A DNA stretch of 9,597 nucleotides, from positions 1 through 9,597 of the forward strand of contig HF993112.1 of NCBI GenBank assembly GCA_000432435.1, read 5' to 3'. A program made the position numbers and the translations under genes. Below the pieces are notes generated by a model that made no database searches, was not told where the DNA came from, and saw only the letters and a list, made by a program, of their open reading frames with translations. This document shows positions 5,925 to 9,597 of the stretch, one piece after another (within the stretch, counting starts at the first letter, position 1; each line of letters starts with the position of its first letter). The stretch comes from Eubacterium sp. CAG:180 (GTDB lineage: Bacteria; Bacillota; Clostridia; Oscillospirales; Acutalibacteraceae).

Positions 5925-7648
5925 TCTTCGCCTCCTTCGGTTACCTTTGTTTCGCCGTATGTTATCACCGCTTCCGCCGAGGATTTTTTAACCTCATACA
6001 GCGGAACGCCGAGAAATTCGGCAATTATTTTGGTGACAAGCGGCGAACAGAAGCCGCCCTGACAACGTCCCATTCCCGGTCTTATGCGCTTTTTGATACC
6101 GTCAACCGTCGGAACGCATATCGGGGATTTCAAAGCGTCGAGAATTTCGCCCTTGCTGATTTGCTCGCAGCGGCAAATAATCTCGCCGTAGTCGGGATTT
6201 TCGGCTATCATTTTTTCTCTTGTATCGTCGTCCATTTCGCGAAGCACGGGAACGCCCTTGCGAATAGGATTATAATTGTTGTTTTTTTCAACCGTCTCGG
6301 TCTTGCCGAGCATATTGACCGCAAGCTCCGCCATATCGACGGCAACCGCGGGAGCAGTTGTAAGTCCGGGGGATTGAATACCGGCTACGTGAATCAAGTT
6401 CCTTGTTCTTCTGCCGGGTTCAAGTATAAAATCCTCCTCAAAGGTAGGAGCGCGAACGCCCGTGAAATAAGTGATTATATCACGTTTTGACAGCGCCGGC
6501 ATTGTTTGAGTCTGCTTGTCGAAGACGGTTTTAATGCTCTCGGCACGTGTTTCCGTGTTTTCCTTTTCAACCGTTTCTACGGCGTCGGGTCCTACGAGAA
6601 GATTATCGTGGACGGTGTGCAATATGCCGCCGCCCTTTGAATGGGTTTTACCGTGAACGCTTATGTCCTTTACGGAGGCTACCGAGTGCATATATGCGCC
6701 TGCTTTTTGGTCAAGAATCGAGTTGGTTCCTCGACGCGGATGAATCGAGAAAAATCTGTCATCCGCCATGGCGGCAATATCCTCGGCAAAAACGCCTGCG
6801 GCGTTGATAACGATTTTCGGATGAATAACGCCTCTGTTGGTGGTAACGCTTATGATGTTATGCTCCGACACCGCCATGGAGAGCACGGCGGTGTTAAGAC
6901 TTACCTGCGCGCCGTTTTGAACGGCGTTTTCGGCATAGGCTATGGTGAGTCCGTACGGGCAAACACAGCCTGCGCTCGGATTATACATTGCGAATTTTGT
7001 TTCCGGTGTGAGGTTCGGCTCGCGGCGCATAAGCTCCTTGCCCGAGATTATCTCGGTGTCCTCTATGCCGTCGTGATGCTTCCGCCAAAAAGCATACAGA
7101 CCGATAAGCGGCTTCAGCGCGGCGTTGCGGAAAAGCACATATTGACCTACCTGCTTAAACGGAACGTCAAGCTCGCGGCAAACGTCTGCATACATATGGT
7201 TTGCGCGGCGAATGTACTTGTGTTTGAGTGAGCCTTTGCCGAGGTCGATTCCGGGGTGCACCTCGCCGTCGTTGCGTCCCGACGCCTGAAGCGCAAGGTC
7301 CGCCTCCTTGTCTACAAGTAAAACGTCAAGCTTCCACTTGGTCAGCTCTCTTGCTATCGAAGCACCTGAAATGCCGCCGCCGATAACAAGCACGTCGGGT
7401 GTTCTGCCATCGAGGAAATCATCCTTGAGAGACGGCAGACGCGTCGGAGCGGGCTGCTCGCCCGTGTAAACAATATCGTTGACAATATGCGTTGTGCTGA
7501 ATTTTTTTGCCGCCGCTTGGCAAGCCGCGACGATTTCGCCCCAATCGGAGCTTTTGCCTCGAACAAAAATCGAGCCGTTCTCCTTTGAAGCACTGAATTT
7601 TCCGCCGAAAGTCTTTTTCAATTTTTTGTTAATTGATGATATGTTCAT
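5921..7648 (-). CDS. GlpA-like FAD-dependent dehydrogenase with N-terminal BON-like and C-terminal BFD [2Fe-2S] domains
   Basis: This 575-residue flavoprotein is the first gene of the operon. Three parts are visible. Residues about 15-62 form a small strand-helix module (GSIFVRGK ... HIVNDI) resembling a BON domain. Residues about 84-460 are a DAO-fold oxidoreductase with the FAD motif VIGGGISGASIAREL (88-102), a GRNDGEVHPG segment after it, and the C-terminal FAD contact HVAGIQSPGLTTAPA. Residues about 490-535 are a BFD-like [2Fe-2S] domain with cysteines 492 and 494 (CRC) and 529 and 534 (CQGGFC). The last two parts match anaerobic GlpA-type glycerol-3-phosphate dehydrogenases, which give dihydroxyacetone phosphate. 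With the kinase and AGPS-like enzyme in the operon, the substrate might instead be a substituted glycerol phosphate. The ATG at 7648 has AAGAGG nine bases upstream. Expression should start from the consensus promoter at 7741-7769 and be repressed through the paired inverted repeats. Confidence 0.88.
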   Translation of the reverse strand: MNISSINKKLKKTFGGKFSASKENGSIFVRGKSSDWGEIVAACQAAAKKFSTTHIVNDIVYTGEQPAPTRLPSLKDDFLDGRTPDVLVIGGGISGASIARELTKWKLDVLLVDKEADLALQASGRNDGEVHPGIDLGKGSLKHKYIRRANHMYADVCRELDVPFKQVGQYVLFRNAALKPLIGLYAFWRKHHDGIEDTEIISGKELMRREPNLTPETKFAMYNPSAGCVCPYGLTIAYAENAVQNGAQVSLNTAVLSMAVSEHNIISVTTNRGVIHPKIVINAAGVFAEDIAAMADDRFFSIHPRRGTNSILDQKAGAYMHSVASVKDISVHGKTHSKGGGILHTVHDNLLVGPDAVETVEKENTETRAESIKTVFDKQTQTMPALSKRDIITYFTGVRAPTFEEDFILEPGRRTRNLIHVAGIQSPGLTTAPAVAVDMAELAVNMLGKTETVEKNNNYNPIRKGVPVLREMDDDTREKMIAENPDYGEIICRCEQISKGEILDALKSPICVPTVDGIKKRIRPGMGRCQGGFCSPLVTKIIAEFLGVPLYEVKKSSAEAVITYGETKVTEGGEE

Positions 7649-7678
7649 AACTTCAAGCCTCTTTTAATCAGCCTTGCA

Positions 7679-7696
7679 GTCGGTCACACGCCCGAC
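7679..7696. promoter_or_regulatory. Operator-like inverted repeat 1 (predicted TetR-family site)
   Basis: GTCGGT-N6-CCCGAC, flanked by CA and TG so that the arms CAGTCGG (7677-7683) and CCGACTG (7692-7698) pair over seven bases. It has the same 18-bp frame as the second repeat 34 bp away and lies in the operon's untranslated leader, about 39 to 56 bases after the predicted start. Binding by the adjacent TetR protein is inferred from position and symmetry. Confidence 0.65.
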
Positions 7697-7712
7697 TGTG
7701 CATAAAAAATAT

Positions 7713-7730
7713 GTCGGTTAACTGACCGAC
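7713..7730. promoter_or_regulatory. Operator-like inverted repeat 2 (predicted TetR-family site)
   Basis: GTCGGT-TAACTG-ACCGAC, with perfect six-base arms and a six-base centre, followed by T as in repeat 1. It begins about four bases downstream of the predicted start of the operon transcript, where a bound dimer would block promoter escape. Size and symmetry are typical of TetR-family operators. Confidence 0.72.
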
Positions 7731-7740
7731 TCATAAGCAA

Positions 7741-7769
7741 AGTATAATTCCGAAAAAAGCGTTTGTCAA
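7741..7769 (-). promoter_or_regulatory. Predicted sigma-A promoter of the five-gene operon
   Basis: On the minus strand, a perfect TTGACA (7764-7769) and TATACT (7741-7746) are separated by 17 bases. The start is expected near 7734, giving a leader of about 86 bases that contains both inverted repeats. Such a near-consensus promoter followed at once by operators is the standard layout of a repressed, inducible operon. Confidence 0.85.
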
Positions 7770-7823
7770 TACTTTTAACTAAAAAAATCACTCTTACGTA
7801 TTTTTTTTGTGAATATTGTTTTG

Positions 7824-7852
7824 TAGACATTGCCGATTGTTCGTGTTATACT
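7824..7852 (+). promoter_or_regulatory. Predicted sigma-A promoter of the TetR-family regulator gene
   Basis: TAGACA (7824-7829) and TATACT (7847-7852) are 17 bases apart, with the start expected near 7859, about 19 bases before the regulator's ATG. Neither inverted repeat overlaps it; the nearer one is over 90 bases away. The regulator may therefore be expressed constitutively rather than strongly autoregulated. Confidence 0.65.
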
Positions 7853-7866
7853 TTAAGAAATTTTGC

Positions 7867-7872
7867 AGGAGG
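7867..7872 (+). promoter_or_regulatory. Ribosome binding site that fixes the TetR start
   Basis: AGGAGG, five bases before ATG 7878. The frame could also open at TTG 7863, but that start would put the Shine-Dalgarno sequence inside the coding region and has no site of its own, so ATG 7878 is preferred. Confidence 0.85.
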
Positions 7873-7877
7873 GTATT

Positions 7878-8456
7878 ATGGCAGCTCAAAGACCCGAAAA
7901 TATAAACGAAATCATACTTGATACTGCTGAGGAGCTTTTAAAGGTAAATTCCTTTTCGGAGGTGACTCTCGCGAAAATAGCCGAAAAGGCGAATATTTCG
8001 AAGGGCACGCTGTATTACTATTATAAAAGCAAAAACGAAATACTTTTTGCCGTTACCGACCGCTATCTTTCGCGCCAATGGGACGAGCTGATACAATGGA
8101 CGGAAAACAAGGAAAAGGATACCTCGCCGCACCGTCTTGTAAATTATGTAATCGAGAGAAATATAGCCTATGCCGGGCTCAGGCTTCACCTCTTTGACGC
8201 GGCATTGCTCGGCGACGAGGAAATCAGAGCTAAGCTGATTCATCGCTATGATGAATTCCAAAAACTCATTTCGGCAAAAATCGCCGAGAGAACAGACGTT
8301 GTTTCGGCCGACTATTTCACTTGGCTTATTTTGATGGTTTCCGATGGTATTATTATTCAAAACAGCCTTAAAAACGAGTCCTTCGATACTCGGAAATTTC
8401 TTGAGAACAGCACCGAATACATTAAAAAAATCGAGAATATGCATAAGTCGCAATAA
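7878..8456 (+). CDS. TetR/AcrR-family transcriptional regulator
   Basis: This 192-residue DNA-binding protein is divergently transcribed from the five-gene operon and is probably its ligand-responsive repressor. The N-terminal domain has the canonical TetR arrangement: helix 1 IILDTAEELL (12-21), then the helix-turn-helix VTLAKIAEKANISKGTLYYYYKS (about 29-51), and the start of helix 4 at KNEILFAV. The remaining 130 residues are mostly helical and would form the ligand pocket and dimer interface. Their sequence does not reveal the inducer. The start is set by AGGAGG five bases upstream of the ATG. The likely targets are two 18-bp inverted repeats in the operon leader. A phosphorylated intermediate, a lipid or an alkylglycerol would be logical inducers given the operon, but that is inference. 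The gene ends at a hairpin terminator shared with the convergent surface-protein gene. Confidence 0.92.
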   Translation: MAAQRPENINEIILDTAEELLKVNSFSEVTLAKIAEKANISKGTLYYYYKSKNEILFAVTDRYLSRQWDELIQWTENKEKDTSPHRLVNYVIERNIAYAGLRLHLFDAALLGDEEIRAKLIHRYDEFQKLISAKIAERTDVVSADYFTWLILMVSDGIIIQNSLKNESFDTRKFLENSTEYIKKIENMHKSQ

Positions 8457-8460
8457 ACGA

Positions 8461-8490
8461 AAGCCTCCGTCTTAATAACGGAGGCTTTTT
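8461..8490. terminator. Hairpin terminator between convergent genes
   Basis: A 10-bp perfect stem, AAGCCTCCGT (8461-8470) paired with ACGGAGGCTT (8478-8487), has a seven-base loop and continues into a T run on the plus strand. It begins five bases after the regulator's stop codon. On the minus strand the stem is followed by TCGTTTATT, a weaker U-rich tail, so it may also stop the surface-protein transcript. Confidence 0.88.
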
Positions 8491-8525
8491 ACTGCCGTAA
8501 AAGCAGAAAAGGGAAACGAAAAAAA

Positions 8526-9597
8526 TTATACTTTGTGTTTTTTCTTTTTGCGCAGGCCCGCCGTGACGCCTGTTACGCCGCCGCTGACAAGCAGCAGGGA
8601 AATCCATAAAGCGAGGTCGCTTGCATTGCCGGTTCGGGGAGACTTCGGATTGCCCGGCAGCTTAGCCGTTACGGTGTCAGCTTTTTTAATTTCGTTTATA
8701 CCGTCTTTGTCGCTGTAATACTTATCACAGCCGCCGCAGTACCAATACTCGATATTGCCCTCGGCAGTCTTAGTTGCCGCCTTTGCATCGATGTGCTTTA
8801 AGTCGGTGTGATTGTTTGAATCAGGCTTTCCGTAAGCCTTGCCGCAGTATTCGCATACCGCTTTTTCGGCGCAGGTTGCATTTCCGCCCGAGCAAGCCAT
8901 TGTTTCAACACCCTTGCAGCCGTCCACGGTGCATTTACGGCTATGCGTGCCGTCGCCGTTTGATGTCCATTCACCGAAGGTGTGCCCGTCGTTTATCGTC
9001 ACGGTCATCTCGGCGGTGTTGCCTGCCTTATCGGTGACAATGATTTTCTGTTCGCCGTCCGCAGGAGAGAGAGTAAAGCCGCTGTTTTCATCAAGCGTGA
9101 CCTTTGTGCCGTTTACGGTAACTGTATCTATATACTTCTCGTCAATTGTAACTGTCTGTGCCTCGCAGTAGGTCTTGCCGTTTTCAATGCCGCCGATTAC
9201 AGGCCGGATATTATCGAGCGTTATGCGGTCGGAGCGAAGATATGTGATGTTCAGGCTCTCATCAACGAGCATTGCATAAACAATATATTCTCCGTTAGGC
9301 TCTATTAAAAACGGCTCATCATACGCACGGTACACAAGAGAGCCGAGCTCCGTCTCAGAGAGGTCCCGATTTGTTACCAGATAAGAGACAAACACGGTTC
9401 CGCTGTTATCGGAAGCGTTTATCGTTACCTCCTGCGTGTCCTTAAAGAACAGACCGAAGGTCAGCTTGTTTAAGAATTCGCGCCATTTATTTGTGCCTAT
9501 GATAATTTCGCCCGTGGGTTTTTCAATGTCTTTCCATCTCGCTTTGAGCGTTATATTTTCGGCAGGCATGGTCGTGGGAATTTCTATATCCCAACCG
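8526..9597 (-). CDS. C-terminal part of a sortase-anchored, multi-domain surface protein (5' end outside the window)
   Basis: The reading frame runs open to the window edge, so at least 356 codons of a larger gene are present; the Met codon at 9569 is internal. Residue numbers here count from that Met. The edge segment ending TTMPAENITLKARW is the tail of a Listeria-Bacteroides (InlB B-type) repeat. An Ig-like/beta-sandwich stretch follows to about residue 195. Next comes a cysteine-rich region with Cys213, 218, 226, 233, 239, 242, 278 and 281, holding CEYC and CGGC pairs after HTFGEW and GTHSRKC. The end is a cell-wall sorting signal: SPRTG (310-314), a hydrophobic segment (about 317-338) and the basic tail RKKKKHKV. 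It should be exported and covalently linked to peptidoglycan. Such proteins are common in gut Clostridia; the ligand is unknown. It is convergent with the regulator and is not part of the metabolic operon. Confidence 0.88.
   Translation of the reverse strand, partial: GWDIEIPTTMPAENITLKARWKDIEKPTGEIIIGTNKWREFLNKLTFGLFFKDTQEVTINASDNSGTVFVSYLVTNRDLSETELGSLVYRAYDEPFLIEPNGEYIVYAMLVDESLNITYLRSDRITLDNIRPVIGGIENGKTYCEAQTVTIDEKYIDTVTVNGTKVTLDENSGFTLSPADGEQKIIVTDKAGNTAEMTVTINDGHTFGEWTSNGDGTHSRKCTVDGCKGVETMACSGGNATCAEKAVCEYCGKAYGKPDSNNHTDLKHIDAKAATKTAEGNIEYWYCGGCDKYYSDKDGINEIKKADTVTAKLPGNPKSPRTGNASDLALWISLLLVSGGVTGVTAGLRKKKKHKV

Noticed and set aside
5807..7231. Long plus-strand open frames (5807-6490 and 6641-7231) opposite the GlpA-like gene
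   Set aside because: Both lie wholly or almost wholly inside well-supported minus-strand genes, with Cys/Arg/Asn-rich nonsense-like translations and no promoter or ribosome binding site.
7649..7734. Riboswitch in the operon leader
   Set aside because: The roughly 86-base leader is fully explained by the two inverted repeats and ribosome binding site; no known aptamer core or terminator/antiterminator pair is visible.
832..8490. The two terminators share the string ACGAAAGCCT
   Set aside because: The match is short, comes from GC-rich hairpin arms preceded by A runs, and the stems differ; no evidence of a dispersed repeat.
1..9597. CRISPR array, insertion sequence, phage or toxin-antitoxin system
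   Set aside because: No spaced direct-repeat array, transposase, integrase, terminal inverted repeats or small paired genes were seen; the tRNA gene shows no adjacent integrase or duplicated 3' end.

Overview
The window looks like chromosomal DNA of an anaerobic Gram-positive Clostridia-type bacterium, probably an animal-gut Oscillospiraceae/Ruminococcaceae relative. The grounds are strong AGGAGG-type ribosome binding sites, consensus sigma-A promoters, a sortase-anchored surface protein ending in an SPxTG signal, a Flavodoxin_3-type flavodoxin, and an anaerobic glycerol-3-phosphate-dehydrogenase-like gene triad containing DUF1667. The assignment rests on gene content only and is approximate.

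Layout: (1) 4-77, tRNA-Gly(CCC) on the minus strand with its own promoter. (2) 180-686, a monocistronic flavodoxin-family gene on the minus strand, behind a near-perfect promoter and a palindromic leader. (3) 920-7648, a tightly packed five-gene minus-strand operon that ends at a strong hairpin terminator (832-863). In transcription order it encodes a GlpA-like FAD protein with an N-terminal BON-like extension and a C-terminal [2Fe-2S] BFD domain, a COG0446-type NAD(P)/FAD oxidoreductase, a four-cysteine DUF1667 protein, an FGGY-family sugar/polyol kinase, and a flavoenzyme of the alkyl-DHAP synthase (AGPS) family. (4) 7649-7877, a divergent control region with a TTGACA-17-TATACT promoter for the operon and two copies of an 18-bp inverted repeat placed just downstream of the predicted transcription start. 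(5) 7878-8456, a TetR/AcrR regulator on the plus strand. (6) 8526-9597, the C-terminal part of a large cell-wall-anchored surface protein on the minus strand, facing the regulator across a shared hairpin terminator.

How the genes may work together: the GlpA/COG0446/DUF1667 triad normally oxidises sn-glycerol 3-phosphate to dihydroxyacetone phosphate and passes electrons through flavins and Fe-S centres. FGGY kinases phosphorylate polyols or sugars. AGPS uses FAD non-redox chemistry to exchange the acyl group of acyl-DHAP for an alkoxy group. Putting all three in one operon under a dedicated TetR repressor suggests a pathway that phosphorylates a glycerol-like compound, oxidises it to a DHAP-level ketone and makes or breaks an ether (or similar) bond at C1. 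Alkylglycerol/ether-lipid salvage is the most economical hypothesis, and it is inference. No acyltransferase, acyl-CoA reductase or transporter gene lies in the window.

No gene-free stretch exceeds 300 bases. The two longest, 687-919 and 7649-7877, are accounted for by promoters, operator-like repeats and a terminator.
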